64,000 nt of DNA from Jeotgalibacillus proteolyticus (GCF_002926065.1 NZ_PREZ01000005.1:354738-418737); one strand, 5' to 3'. Counted from the first letter of the stretch, positions 1 through 8,237 are shown. The notes: generated by a model not told the origin, from the letters alone. Program-made: numbers and translations.

Positions 1-71
1 AAGCTAAAAAAACATATTTTTGCTTTTTAGACTGTACCATTCCATCACTCTTTCTCATTAAAAATCTTTTT

Positions 72-110
72 TAAAAAGAGGTTGAGACAAATGTATGTCC
101 CAGCCTCTTT
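72..110 (-). terminator. Rho-independent terminator inside repeat copy 1
   Basis: On the minus strand an AAAGAGGCTGGGACA / TGTCTCAACCTCTTT stem is followed directly by a T-rich run. It sits downstream of the sugar-binding lipoprotein gene and probably ends that transcript, so the permeases for this binding protein may not be in the same operon. Confidence 0.65.
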
Positions 111-248
111 CGTCCGGTTCACTTCGCTTCAGGGGGCGCTTTCCGTGGGGCGGGGCTTAAGCTAACTTGCTTTCAGCAAGTGGATCTTAAGCTCCCGCTG
201 CATCCCGCAGGAGTCACCCCCTTCCGCTCCGTTTACCTCACGTTTTTA
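74..248 (-). repeat. Palindromic repeat, long type (terminator-bearing), copy 1
   Basis: A GC-rich imperfect palindrome about 175 bp long. Read on the minus strand it starts with a CGTGAGGTAAACGGAGCGG-type end and contains an inner hairpin with ACTTGC/GCAAGT arms. It finishes in a GAGGCTGGGACA...TGTCTCAACCTC stem. Two further copies with the same ends lie at 13036-13213 and 52196-52371. Confidence 0.85.
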
Positions 249-292
249 AAATTATTCTTATGTTCCAGATGCATTTCTTTTTCATCATGTAA

Positions 293-1615
293 TTATTGAC
301 GATACGAAGCTGCCGCTGATTCGGCTTCCTCTGTAAACTCTTCAGCAGTTATATTTCCAAGCATAAGAGATAACAGGGCATTTCCGATTGGCGTTTCCAG
401 GTCTGCACTCATTGGATGAGGCTTTTGATAAATTTGTACCTGCTCAGGATCATTAATCATTTCGTTTGCTTCTTTCAAATATTCAGGAACATTTTCATTC
501 TCTGTTAAATCCACACCTGCAACGTTCATGATGGCTCCAGTGTGCTCAGAGAAAAGTTCTGCATATTCTCTTGTGAAAACAAATTCAACAAAAGCTTCAG
601 CAGCTTCTTTATTTTCAGCGTTTTCAGCAATTGCCAATGGACGAAGATCCGGCACAATCGCATAAGGCTCTCCGGCATCCTGCATCGGCGATGGGATAAA
701 GCCAAACTCAAGTCCATCCGGTACGTCATTTGCCATTTCATTTGGCAGCCAGAAGCCAACCGGTACAAAAGCATTTTGATGTAACAGGAAGTTCATTTGG
801 GACTGGGTGTGATTTAAAGCACCAAGACCGGAATCAAAATAGCCTGCCTGCTGCATGCTTTCAACCTTCTTCATTGTTTCAAGCACGACATCACTCGTCC
901 ATGCCCCTTCAGCTCCTGTAATGACATCATTCAGCAGTTCTTCGCCGCCTGCTGCGCCAAATGCAGGATATAGCATACCTCTCAGGAAGTAATAAGGATG
1001 CTGACCGCTTGTAACAAGTGGATCAATCCCTTCCTTATCCTGAATATCCCCCATTGAATTCATAAAGCTGTCAAAGTCAGTCGGTACTTCAAAGCCTTCT
1101 TCTTCAAACCAGGCTTTATCATACCAGGTTCCCCACGTATCAAATACCAACGGAAGACTGAAAATTTCGCCGTCATGACGATCCGGGTCCACAATAAAGT
1201 TATCCAATAAAGGCTCCCCATCCACTTCCATTCCTTCTACCAGCTCAGTTAAATTTGCCAGCTGGCCGTCTTCAATCATCTGCGTTTCACTTGAGCCCGC
1301 TCCGTCAATGTATACAACATCCGGCGGATTATCAGATACCCATCTGGACCTCATTTCATCATTAATATTCGGACCCTTGTGCTCGGTTATGGTTAAATCA
1401 GGGTATTCCTCTTTAAAATCAGCAATGACCTCATTCCACCACGAATCACCGTAGCCTCCTACAAAATATTGAATCTCAAGTTCTCCTGACATTCCTTCTC
1501 CGCCTGAATTTCCGTTGTCCCCGTCCCCTTCATCTGATGAACAGCCTGCAATCATTCCTGCCGAAAGTATGACTCCCCCTAAAAGCATGCTTGAGCTTTT
1601 CCAATACTTTTTCAA
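293..1615 (-). CDS. Sugar ABC transporter substrate-binding lipoprotein
   Basis: A 440-residue extracellular solute-binding protein of family 1. It has a lipoprotein signal peptide with lipobox ending at Cys25 (MIAGC), a Ser/Gly/Asp-rich linker to about residue 42, and the two-lobe binding fold after that. Overall shape resembles the NgcE group, known to bind N-acetylglucosamine or chitobiose. It lies 62 bp downstream of murQ and probably shares the promoter of the kinase gene. The inferred ligand is an amino sugar such as GlcNAc, MurNAc or a muropeptide disaccharide. No permease or ATPase gene is adjacent inside the window, and a terminator follows the gene. The family is certain; the ligand is inferred from neighbours. 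Confidence 0.85.
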   Translation of the reverse strand: MKKYWKSSSMLLGGVILSAGMIAGCSSDEGDGDNGNSGGEGMSGELEIQYFVGGYGDSWWNEVIADFKEEYPDLTITEHKGPNINDEMRSRWVSDNPPDVVYIDGAGSSETQMIEDGQLANLTELVEGMEVDGEPLLDNFIVDPDRHDGEIFSLPLVFDTWGTWYDKAWFEEEGFEVPTDFDSFMNSMGDIQDKEGIDPLVTSGQHPYYFLRGMLYPAFGAAGGEELLNDVITGAEGAWTSDVVLETMKKVESMQQAGYFDSGLGALNHTQSQMNFLLHQNAFVPVGFWLPNEMANDVPDGLEFGFIPSPMQDAGEPYAIVPDLRPLAIAENAENKEAAEAFVEFVFTREYAELFSEHTGAIMNVAGVDLTENENVPEYLKEANEMINDPEQVQIYQKPHPMSADLETPIGNALLSLMLGNITAEEFTEEAESAAASYRQ

Positions 1616-1677
1616 AAAAATTGCCCCCTTTGTTTTAAAAGAATTATTTGAAAATCATTAGCTTATGTAATGATCAT

Positions 1678-2604
1678 TCACGACTTCAGGTCTTTACGGG
1701 TTTTTGCTAGCTGGATCGCATTTCTCATAAAGCCCTTACTTTCTTCTATGGCTTTTTGAGCCGCTTCTAAGGAAACGTCCGCTTCAATCATGACGATTGC
1801 CGGCTTTACTTTTTTCCCTGCAAGCATCAGCATTTCTTCCGCTTTTTCATAATTAGCTTCTGTAAGCTCCATAATGATTCTTTTCGCACGCTCCATCAGC
1901 TTATAATTACTGGCATGCACATCCACCATTAAATTCTCCTGCACCTTCCCCATCTTTACCATTGCTGCAGTGCTTAGCATATTTAAAATCATTTTATGGG
2001 CAGATGCTGCCTTCATCCTGGTGGAGCCGGTGAGTACTTCAGGCCCTACAACCGCTTCAATTTTGCAATCAGCAATTTTACTTATTAGCGCGTCTTTATT
2101 GCTTGAAAGTGCGATGGTATAGGCCCCTTTTTCCTTCGCAAGCTTTAATGCTCCAATCGCATAAGGTGTTCTTCCGCTTGCCGTAATACCTACAACGACG
2201 TCATTTGAAGTTATATTTTTCACCCGAAGATCGTCTGCTCCCTGTTCTTCCTGATCCTCAGAGCCCTCTACAGCAGTTCCGAACGCATGAATTCCTCCTG
2301 CCATTATGGGCTGAACCATCTCATGAGGCGTCATAAAGGTTGGAGGGCACTCCGAGGCATCAATGTACGCAAGTCTGCCGCTCGTCCCTGCACCGCTGTA
2401 AAATAGCCGTCCTCCCTTTGAAAAAGCTTCAACGATCTTTTCCGTTGCATATGTGATTTGCGGAAGAACCTTTTCGACTGCAAAAGCAACCTTCTTATCC
2501 TCATTATTAATTACTGTCATAATATCCGCGATGTCCATTTGATCCAGCTTCATGCTGTTTTCATTTCGCTGTTCTGTTACCAGTGCAGATAGATTGATTG
2601 TCAC
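1678..2604 (-). CDS. murQ: N-acetylmuramic acid 6-phosphate etherase MurQ
   Basis: A 308-residue cytoplasmic SIS-domain enzyme that cleaves the lactyl ether of MurNAc 6-phosphate to GlcNAc 6-phosphate and D-lactate. The phosphosugar-binding SIS core (roughly residues 60-220) shows GAGTSGRLA, ECPPTF and GITASGRTPYAIGA, all typical of MurQ/GckR-like etherases. Length matches the family (about 300). The start is GTG, preceded by GAAGGTGATGT. It lies 36 bp after the sugar kinase gene and upstream of the binding lipoprotein. The product feeds NagA and NagB, encoded divergently. B. subtilis pairs murQ with a PTS MurP; here an ABC lipoprotein and a kinase take that place. Confidence 0.95.
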   Translation of the reverse strand: MTINLSALVTEQRNENSMKLDQMDIADIMTVINNEDKKVAFAVEKVLPQITYATEKIVEAFSKGGRLFYSGAGTSGRLAYIDASECPPTFMTPHEMVQPIMAGGIHAFGTAVEGSEDQEEQGADDLRVKNITSNDVVVGITASGRTPYAIGALKLAKEKGAYTIALSSNKDALISKIADCKIEAVVGPEVLTGSTRMKAASAHKMILNMLSTAAMVKMGKVQENLMVDVHASNYKLMERAKRIIMELTEANYEKAEEMLMLAGKKVKPAIVMIEADVSLEAAQKAIEESKGFMRNAIQLAKTRKDLKS

Positions 2605-2640
2605 TCACATCACCTTCTTTTCTATTAGTCAAGGAATCCC

Positions 2641-3621
2641 TTATTCTTTGGAAGAATGCTTTTCCCTAAGCTGCTCCAATGCAATGAGAACTGCACCATT
2701 TAACGGGGAGCTGTAAGGCTCCTGGTATATACCGAGATTCTCTTTACCCAATTCATTTTTAAACCGTTCTCTTATGATTTCAGAATGAGTAAAAATGGAG
2801 CCTGCTGTCGTAACAATGGTTTTTTCATTAAAGCCGTCATGCATGTTAAACAGGCTTTTCACATGAAGAACAAGTTCATCCGCTGCGTTCTGTAAAATAG
2901 TCAGGGCAGCAGGATCCCCCCTGTCTGCAGCCTCGATGACAAGCTTCGCAAGCTTAGCGATGTCGTGTTTACCTGATTTTTTGCTGTATATGTATGAGAT
3001 GAGTTCCGTTTCCCTGGTCATGTTAAGGTTTGTCAGAATCATAGAGCTTAAAATCGTTTTATCTGCCCTCTTATCATAAGTTCTTGTCAATCTATTTAAG
3101 GCTTGTAAACCGATTTGGTAGCCGCTGCCTTCGTCGCCTAAAATATGGCCCCAGCCCCCACTTGTAACAACCTCTTCCCTCCCTGTCAGTCCAATCGCAT
3201 TGGAGCCGGTTCCTGATATAATAAGAATGCCTTCTTTTTCCTCGGGCTTAAGCGCTCCTTTTATGGCGATATATAAGTCCGAACAAATCATGAGAGGCAT
3301 ATCCGGGTGAAACCCTGCCCTGTAAAGCGGTTCCGTTAAGGCCTGTAGAGCCATCGTTTCATCATCTTGTCGTCCTACACCTGCTAATCCGCAGCATATG
3401 CTTTTTACCTCAGAGGGCAGTATGGATTCCTTTTGAAGGAACTCCAGCAGGGTGTTTGCAATACGGCTGGCCATTTCTTTAAAGCCGATCGCCTGGGGAT
3501 TTGTTCCTTCCCCAATAAGTGTAAAAGCAGGCTGGATAAGAGCTGGGTGGCTCTCATTTAGTTTACAAATGGAGTAAGCGGTTTTCGTTCCGCCCCCATC
3601 AACGCCAATTACATATCCCAT
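2641..3621 (-). CDS. BadF/BadG/BcrA/BcrD-family sugar kinase (MurNAc/GlcNAc kinase candidate)
   Basis: A 326-residue ASKHA-fold kinase. The first phosphate motif DGGGTKT lies near residues 8-14, a CCGLAGV segment follows the first subdomain, and GTGSNAIG with GGWGHILGDEGSG marks the second phosphate and sugar site. The family includes eukaryotic GlcNAc kinase and MurK of Clostridium acetobutylicum, which phosphorylates MurNAc and GlcNAc with ATP. Being first in an operon with murQ, it most likely makes MurNAc 6-phosphate and perhaps GlcNAc 6-phosphate, replacing PTS phosphorylation. A consensus promoter lies just upstream and a GGAGG site precedes the ATG. Substrate choice is inferred. Confidence 0.85.
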   Translation of the reverse strand: MGYVIGVDGGGTKTAYSICKLNESHPALIQPAFTLIGEGTNPQAIGFKEMASRIANTLLEFLQKESILPSEVKSICCGLAGVGRQDDETMALQALTEPLYRAGFHPDMPLMICSDLYIAIKGALKPEEKEGILIISGTGSNAIGLTGREEVVTSGGWGHILGDEGSGYQIGLQALNRLTRTYDKRADKTILSSMILTNLNMTRETELISYIYSKKSGKHDIAKLAKLVIEAADRGDPAALTILQNAADELVLHVKSLFNMHDGFNEKTIVTTAGSIFTHSEIIRERFKNELGKENLGIYQEPYSSPLNGAVLIALEQLREKHSSKE

Positions 3622-3645
3622 CCTTTTCCTCCACTGTTTTTTTTA

Positions 3646-3674
3646 ATTATAATGTCGCTGATTTTTTATGTCAA
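3646..3674 (-). promoter_or_regulatory. Consensus sigma-A promoter of the kinase-murQ-lipoprotein operon
   Basis: On the minus strand TTGACA (3674-3669) and TATAAT (3651-3646) are separated by exactly 17 bp. Both hexamers are perfect, and the kinase start codon is about 25 bp downstream. Confidence 0.85.
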
Positions 3675-3689
3675 TATATTTCGAAAATA

Positions 3690-3718
3690 CTGATATTTTA
3701 TTTCAAAGGAAGTATAAT
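3690..3718 (+). promoter_or_regulatory. Candidate sigma-A promoter of nagAB
   Basis: CTGATA (3690-3695), 17 bp, then TATAAT (3713-3718). The minus 10 box ends at 3718, 42 bp before the chosen nagA start. The TTG at 3718 overlaps this box and therefore cannot be the translation start if the promoter is real. It is divergent from the kinase promoter, leaving a 15-bp gap between the two minus 35 boxes. Confidence 0.6.
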
Positions 3719-3759
3719 TGGAGTTATTTAAAAATACATTAACAAAAGTGGGGATACTC

Positions 3760-4935
3760 ATGAGCAAAATAATTCTACTTAAACAGCTGATGATCTATTT
3801 AGAAAATGAAGAACTGTTATATGGTGATCTGCTTATTGAAGATGGGAAAATTATTAGGATTGCCGCTTCAATCAGCGAGCCTGCTGATCAGATTATTGAT
3901 GCAAGTGGTGAAAAATGGACAGCAGTTCCCGGCTTCATCGATCTTCACATTCACGGTGCAGCAGGTCATGATGTGATGGACGCAACCTATGAAGCGATAG
4001 ATGGAATTTCACGTGCGCTTCCGGCTGAGGGAACGACCAGCTTCTTAGCCACGACGATGACCCAATCAGAGGAAGCCATAACGAGAGCCGTATCAGCAGC
4101 CGGTAATTTCGGTAAAAAACAACCTGCTTCAGGACAAGCTGAAATGCTTGGAATTCATCTTGAAGGACCTTTTATTTCACCATCCAAAGCCGGGGCTCAG
4201 CCTTCAGCATTCATCACTCTCCCTTCCAACGGACTTTTTGATCAATGGCAAAAAGAAAGCGGAGGCATGATCCGTTTAACGACCTCAGCTCCTGAAATGG
4301 AAGGCGGACAGACTTTTATCAGCCACGTCAGCAATTCTGGCGTAACCGCTTCTATAGGCCATTCTGATGCAGCTTATTCAGAGGTGGAACAAGCTGTATC
4401 TAACGGAGCAAACCATGTTACTCACCTTTTTAATCAAATGAGCCCCCTGCATCACCGGGAGCCCGGTGTTGTTGGAGCAAGCTTTCTGCTGAACGAGCTT
4501 TCGGTTGAAATGATTGTAGACTTTGTACATATTGATCCAAATGCAGTGAAGCTTGCTTATCTTACAAAAGGGGCAGACAGGACGATTCTTATCACTGATG
4601 CTATTCGGGCAAAAGGACTTCCCGATGGCAAATATGATCTAGGCGGCCAGGAGGTTTTTGTGAAAGATAAAGAAGCGAGACTGAGTGATGGCACACTTGC
4701 AGGCAGCATCTTAACCATGCAGGAAGCAGTTCTGAATATGCGCAAACTTATTGGCATTACGATTAAAGAATTAGTCGCGATTACCTCAAAAAATGCAGCT
4801 AAGCAGATTGGCGTTTGGGACCGCAAAGGAAGCATTCAAGAAGGTAAGGATGCAGATATTGTAATTGTATCCGAGCATTATGATGTTGTTTTAACCATTT
4901 GCAGGGGGGAAATAACCTTTACAAAGGAGGAGTAG
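3760..4935 (+). CDS. nagA: N-acetylglucosamine-6-phosphate deacetylase NagA
   Basis: A 391-residue amidohydrolase that removes acetate from GlcNAc 6-phosphate. The metal and active-site signatures are visible: DLHIHGAAGHD (start of the TIM barrel), EGPF followed by KAGAQ, IGHSDA, THLFNQMSPLHHREPG and the ITDA segment with the catalytic Asp. The start is ATG 3760 with GTGGGGA six bases upstream; a TTG 42 bases earlier is in frame but overlaps the minus 10 box. nagB begins two bases after the stop, so the pair is one transcription unit. It receives GlcNAc 6-phosphate from MurQ or from direct GlcNAc phosphorylation. Confidence 0.96.
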   Translation: MSKIILLKQLMIYLENEELLYGDLLIEDGKIIRIAASISEPADQIIDASGEKWTAVPGFIDLHIHGAAGHDVMDATYEAIDGISRALPAEGTTSFLATTMTQSEEAITRAVSAAGNFGKKQPASGQAEMLGIHLEGPFISPSKAGAQPSAFITLPSNGLFDQWQKESGGMIRLTTSAPEMEGGQTFISHVSNSGVTASIGHSDAAYSEVEQAVSNGANHVTHLFNQMSPLHHREPGVVGASFLLNELSVEMIVDFVHIDPNAVKLAYLTKGADRTILITDAIRAKGLPDGKYDLGGQEVFVKDKEARLSDGTLAGSILTMQEAVLNMRKLIGITIKELVAITSKNAAKQIGVWDRKGSIQEGKDADIVIVSEHYDVVLTICRGEITFTKEE

Positions 4936-4937
4936 CC

Positions 4938-5699
4938 TTGAGAATTTTTGTTACGAAGAACTATCAGGAGCTTAGCTATAAAGCAGCCGATATTGTAGAA
5001 GATTATTTAAAAAATTCATCCGCTGTTCTCGGGCTGGCAACAGGCAGTACGCCTATGGGATTATACCGGGAGCTCATTTCCCGCTATGAGAACAACGGTC
5101 TGTCGTTTCAGAATGTCCAGACGATTAACCTTGACGAATACATTGGACTTGATCGGAATCATTTGCAAAGCTACCACACGTTTATGAGAGAAAATTTCTT
5201 TTCCCATATCGATATCCCCTCTCATCAAACTCATATTCCAAACGGTCTGGCGGAGCCGCTTGACGTTGAATGCAGCCGATATGAAAAACTTATCAATGAA
5301 ATCGGTCCTCCAGACGTTCAAGTACTCGGGATTGGTGAAAACGGACATATCGGCTTTAATGAACCTGGAAGCAAATTCTCAAGTGAAACCCATGTTATTC
5401 AGCTGGCTTCCTCTACCAGAAAAGCAAATGCCCGCTTTTTTGATTCGGTGGATCAGGTACCAACACATGCCATTACGATGGGGATTAAATCGATCCTAAA
5501 AAGCAGACAAATTCTTCTTTTGGCTTCAGGAACTAAAAAGGCAGCAGCAATTAAACGCCTATTAGACGGCGGCATTGATGAAAAATTTCCTGCCTCCGCT
5601 CTCCTGCAGCACTCAGACGTTGTTCTCATTGCAGACAGAGAAGCCTGGTCTGAAGTAAGTTCGTCATCTGAAACCATCTTTAATGTAGAATACCTTTAA
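4938..5699 (+). CDS. nagB: Glucosamine-6-phosphate deaminase NagB
   Basis: A 253-residue cytoplasmic enzyme converting glucosamine 6-phosphate to fructose 6-phosphate and ammonia. It shows LATGSTPMGLY (phosphate binding), INLDEYIGL (catalytic Asp), the GIGENGHIGFNEPG signature and, later, THAITMGI. The chosen start is TTG 4938, seven bases after AAAGGAGG; an in-frame TTG at 4899 lies inside nagA and lacks a suitable site. Length fits the short Gram-positive NagB form, without the C-terminal allosteric extension of the E. coli enzyme. A strong terminator follows. Confidence 0.96.
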   Translation: MRIFVTKNYQELSYKAADIVEDYLKNSSAVLGLATGSTPMGLYRELISRYENNGLSFQNVQTINLDEYIGLDRNHLQSYHTFMRENFFSHIDIPSHQTHIPNGLAEPLDVECSRYEKLINEIGPPDVQVLGIGENGHIGFNEPGSKFSSETHVIQLASSTRKANARFFDSVDQVPTHAITMGIKSILKSRQILLLASGTKKAAAIKRLLDGGIDEKFPASALLQHSDVVLIADREAWSEVSSSSETIFNVEYL

Positions 5700-5704
5700 C
5701 CAGC

Positions 5705-5736
5705 AGGACATTTTCTCTTGAAAATGTCCTGTTTTT
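5705..5736 (+). terminator. Terminator after nagB
   Basis: AGGACATTTT / AAAATGTCCT stem with a six-base loop followed by GTTTTTG, starting six bases after the nagB stop. Confidence 0.85.
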
Positions 5737-5828
5737 GTTGATGATAATCACCCAATCACTCATGCAATTTCATCATAGGATATAAAAGATGTTTAAGACA
5801 TCTAAGATTCTTCATGGAGGTGATCTTT

Positions 5829-5972
5829 ATGTGGGGATACGGCGGAGGATACGGCGGCGGCTGTGGAGGCCACGGCGGATACGGAGGCTATGGCTACCGT
5901 GGAGGCTTTGCGCTGATCGTAGTTTTATTTATTCTTTTGATTATTATTGGTGCTTCATTTTGCAAGTATTAA
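5829..5972 (+). CDS. yjcZ: YjcZ-family small sporulation protein
   Basis: A 47-residue peptide starting [11 protein letters not shown]. The first 26 residues are Gly/Tyr-rich with one Cys and one His, followed by a single hydrophobic segment (about residues 27-44) and the end FCKY. This layout, a glycine-rich head plus one C-terminal membrane helix, is that of the YjcZ/SscA-type peptides made during sporulation in Bacillus. GGAGGTG lies eight bases before the ATG. It stands alone between two terminators. The name is a family call; no function is demonstrated for this copy. Confidence 0.85.
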   Translation: MWGYGGGYGGGCGGHGGYGGYGYRGGFALIVVLFILLIIIGASFCKY

Positions 5973-6020
5973 TTAAATACTCTTCTCCTTTTGCTGCAGC
6001 ACAGCAGATTGGGGTTTAAC

Positions 6021-6051
6021 AAAAAAAAGAAGCCGGATTGGCTTCTTTTTT
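6021..6051. terminator. Bidirectional terminator between yjcZ and the exporter genes
   Basis: AAAAAAGAAGCC / GGCTTCTTTTTT hairpin with a five-base loop. The A-run and T-run allow it to end the plus-strand yjcZ transcript and the minus-strand exporter transcript, which converge here. Confidence 0.8.
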
Positions 6052-6064
6052 AATTTCCATCCAG

Positions 6065-6508
6065 TTAACCGATTCTCTTCAGCCTGCTTTGCTTTAACAG
6101 CTGATTGACGACCTCTGAAAAGACAATGCCCATCGCAATGGAGCCCGAAATCATAAAGGCCTTGGCCGCCAAAGAAAGTGCAGTAATATAGTCATTTGTT
6201 ACAAAGTTTCGCATGGCATTATAGGCCATTCCTCCAGGAACAAGCGGGATAATGCCTGCCACAATATAAATGATAATAGGCGCTTTATATACTTTTGCAT
6301 AGACCTGGCTAACAATGGCGATTAAAAATGCTGCCGCCACAGTAGCCGGCACCTCATCAACCCCCTGAGCGGTTATGAGAATATAGGTCATCCAGCCAAG
6401 CATGCCGACAAACCCGCATTTCCACAAAGACTCCTTCGGGGCATTAAAAATAATACCAAAACCCATAGCTGCTATAAAACTGGTGATCAGCTGGATCAAC
6501 ATCGCCAT
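6065..6508 (-). CDS. Threonine/serine exporter family protein, small (YjjB/DUF3815-like) subunit
   Basis: A 147-residue integral membrane protein with about four to five predicted helices and the conserved PLVPGG motif followed by MAYNAMRNF. In actinobacterial ThrE this forms the C-terminal half of one polypeptide; here, as in many Firmicutes, it is a separate gene. It begins 29 bp downstream of the larger partner, so the two are co-transcribed and presumably form one transporter. The family exports threonine and serine in Corynebacterium; the substrate here is unproved. Terminated by the hairpin at 6021-6051. Confidence 0.85.
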   Translation of the reverse strand: MAMLIQLITSFIAAMGFGIIFNAPKESLWKCGFVGMLGWMTYILITAQGVDEVPATVAAAFLIAIVSQVYAKVYKAPIIIYIVAGIIPLVPGGMAYNAMRNFVTNDYITALSLAAKAFMISGSIAMGIVFSEVVNQLLKQSRLKRIG

Positions 6509-6537
6509 TTACTTTCCTCTTTTCAACAAATGCTTTT

Positions 6538-7305
6538 TTATAAAAAGGTCACAACCACTGCGATACCAGAGCCGATGGCAAAAGCAGTTAAAAAGGCTTC
6601 CGCTCCTTTTGAAAGGCCTGATATTAAATGGCCTGCCATCAAGTCCCGCACAGCATTCGTAATTAAAAGACCAGGCACAAGCGGCATAACGGAGCCGATA
6701 ATGATCTTATCGAGTTCCTGGCCAATTCCAAGCTGGATAAATAATAATGCAAGCAGCCCGATAATGAAAGAAGCCATAAATTCAGCAAAAAATTTGATCG
6801 ATATAAGCTGTTGAAAATACACTACGCTCATAAACCCGATTCCTCCGGTTATAACGGCAGGGATAAAATCCGCAGTGCTTCCCTGGAACATGAGTAAAAA
6901 ACAGCCGCTTGCAATGGAAGCAGCACCAATTCTGATCTTAAGAGAATATGTTTCTTCAGATCGGTCAATTTGCTTTAAGATTCGATACGCCTGCGGTACG
7001 TCGAGCTCCCCATTGGAGATGCGTCTGGAGGTGCTGTTAACAAGCATTACTTTTTTCAGATCTGTGGTTCTATCTGAGATTCTCATTAGTTTTGTTTTGG
7101 TTGGTTCTTCTGTTTCGATGGAGAACATAATGCCGGTCGGGGTAACGTAGCTGTGTGATTCTTTGATGCCGTAAGAAGCAGCAATGCGCATCATTGTGTC
7201 TTCTACGCGATAGGTTTCGGCACCGCTTTCGAGCATGATTTTTCCGGCCAGTAGGCTAACGTCCATGATGTCGTATTGTTTTTCTATAGATTGTTCTAGG
7301 TTCAT
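6538..7305 (-). CDS. Threonine/serine exporter family protein, large (YjjP/DUF1212-like) subunit
   Basis: A 255-residue protein with an N-terminal soluble region of about 115 residues (GAETYRVEDTMMRI, PTGIMFSIE) followed by five hydrophobic helices and the PLVPGLLITNAVRDLMAGH signature of the ThrE fold. I chose the ATG at 7305 because GGAGCG lies six bases upstream; an ATG seven codons earlier (7326) is weaker. Together with the small subunit downstream it reconstitutes a ThrE-like amino acid exporter. No regulatory gene is adjacent, and upstream is a long repeat-containing gap. Confidence 0.85.
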   Translation of the reverse strand: MNLEQSIEKQYDIMDVSLLAGKIMLESGAETYRVEDTMMRIAASYGIKESHSYVTPTGIMFSIETEEPTKTKLMRISDRTTDLKKVMLVNSTSRRISNGELDVPQAYRILKQIDRSEETYSLKIRIGAASIASGCFLLMFQGSTADFIPAVITGGIGFMSVVYFQQLISIKFFAEFMASFIIGLLALLFIQLGIGQELDKIIIGSVMPLVPGLLITNAVRDLMAGHLISGLSKGAEAFLTAFAIGSGIAVVVTFL

Positions 7306-7326
7306 TTTGATCGCTCCGGCTTTCAT

Positions 7327-8010
7327 CTTCTTTTCTATGGTTCAGTGTATCATGAGGGGTTGGGGTTGAGGGTGTTTTTTGCGTTAATTTGGTAAAGGGG
7401 GATTTTGTAAGCTTTATGTATCTTGGAATGTAATTAAGTTTAGGGTTCTTAATGTGGCGTGTTGATTTCCGTTTTAGGGGGATGCTTTCCGCAGGACGGG
7501 GCTTAAGCTAACTTGCTAGCGCAAGTGGATCTCAAGCTCCCGTTTCATCCTGCAGGGGGCATGCTTTCCACGGGGCGGGGCTGAGCTAATTGGCTGCGCC
7601 AATGGATCTCAGCTTCCCCGCTTGATCCCGCAGGAGTCACCCACTTCCGCTTCAATCAACTCCTGATAATTCATTTGCTGCTTTAATTTAGAGGGTTATG
7701 AGTTTTTTCACTTCCATTAATCTCTGAGATATTTATTTGATCCTGCTCCATATATTTTCTCTTTAATTTGGATAATTATTCAAAATAACTTTTAAGAAAG
7801 TTTTTAAAGGGCATAGCTTGACCAAGAGGTGTTAAATATGGAAAATATGACAAATTGTTTACTCATCTATTACTGACGGGATTGCTATGGTGCAATACGC
7901 AATGGACGAAAAGACAGTAACAGAAGCAGATCAGATTGTGCTAGAGAATGCAATTCAGCTGGCGGCGCTTGACTTCCATGCATGGGAAGTGGAAATAATG
8001 AATGAATTTC
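7327..8010. other. Gene-poor gap with a compound repeat and a degraded small ORF
   Basis: Positions 7457-7665 hold a compound copy of the palindromic repeat, and 7838-8030 a short ORF that looks frameshifted. The rest is AT-rich with no element I can name. Confidence 0.6.
7457..7665. repeat. Palindromic repeat, short type, compound copy
   Basis: Two repeat cores are fused head to tail. The first carries the inner hairpin with CTTGC/GCAAG arms, the second the ATTGGC/GCCAAT arms. The outer ends are GCGTGTTGATTTCC and CTTCAATCAACTCC, as in the single copy at 56195-56323. It therefore records recombination between, or insertion of one copy into, another. Confidence 0.8.
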
Positions 8011-8030
8011 TTAAAAATTTTTATTTATGA
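7838..8030 (+). pseudogene. Small frameshifted ORF, unknown function
   Basis: An ATG at 7838 with GAGGTG eight bases upstream opens a frame that stops after 12 codons. The neighbouring frame is open from 7851 to the TGA at 8030, with an internal ATG at 7887, and reads as ordinary acidic protein ending EVEIMNEFLKNFYL. One lost base near 7848 would join the start to the long frame and give about 60 residues. It may be a decayed gene or a sequencing error; I do not recognise the family. Its last 20 bases overlap the convergent DUF6440 gene. Confidence 0.3.
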
Positions 8031-8199
8031 TTACATCTCCGTTTTCATCTAACAACGGAGTAAGCCCCCCGCCTCCTGAGGTAATCCAGGAATGAAGATA
8101 GTGAACACCCGTTTCTTTGTCAATCAAAACCGTCAATTGCGTATTTGAAAAGTATTCTGAGGATTTTACGTGAAAGCGCCCTTCTTCTTTTTTAAACAT
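8011..8199 (-). CDS. DUF6440-family small protein
   Basis: A 62-residue soluble protein containing VLIDKETGVHYL and GGGLTPLLDENG, the pattern of the DUF6440 family (about 55-65 residues, no known function). AAGGAGG lies a few bases before the ATG at 8199. It sits 38 bp downstream of an ABC permease gene on the same strand, so it is probably the last gene of that operon. Members are often found singly in Firmicutes, so the link with the transporter is only positional. An AAAGTTAACTTC palindrome lies in the short gap upstream. Confidence 0.75.
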   Translation of the reverse strand: MFKKEEGRFHVKSSEYFSNTQLTVLIDKETGVHYLHSWITSGGGGLTPLLDENGDVIINKNF

Positions 8200-8237
8200 T
8201 TTTAGTCCTCCTTTTATTATTAAAGTTAACTTCTTCT

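Larger units (their letters stand above)
1..292. other. Intergenic region left of the sugar-binding lipoprotein gene
   Basis: No ORF with a credible ribosome binding site was seen. Most of the stretch is one copy of the palindromic repeat family (74-248), whose outer end forms a minus-strand terminator. Positions 1-70 are AT-rich with no recognised element; the left neighbour lies outside the window. Confidence 0.6.

Noticed and set aside
5789..6019. Arg-rich 76-residue frame over yjcZ
   Set aside because: It is an out-of-frame reading of the Gly-rich yjcZ gene, which has the better start and a recognised family.
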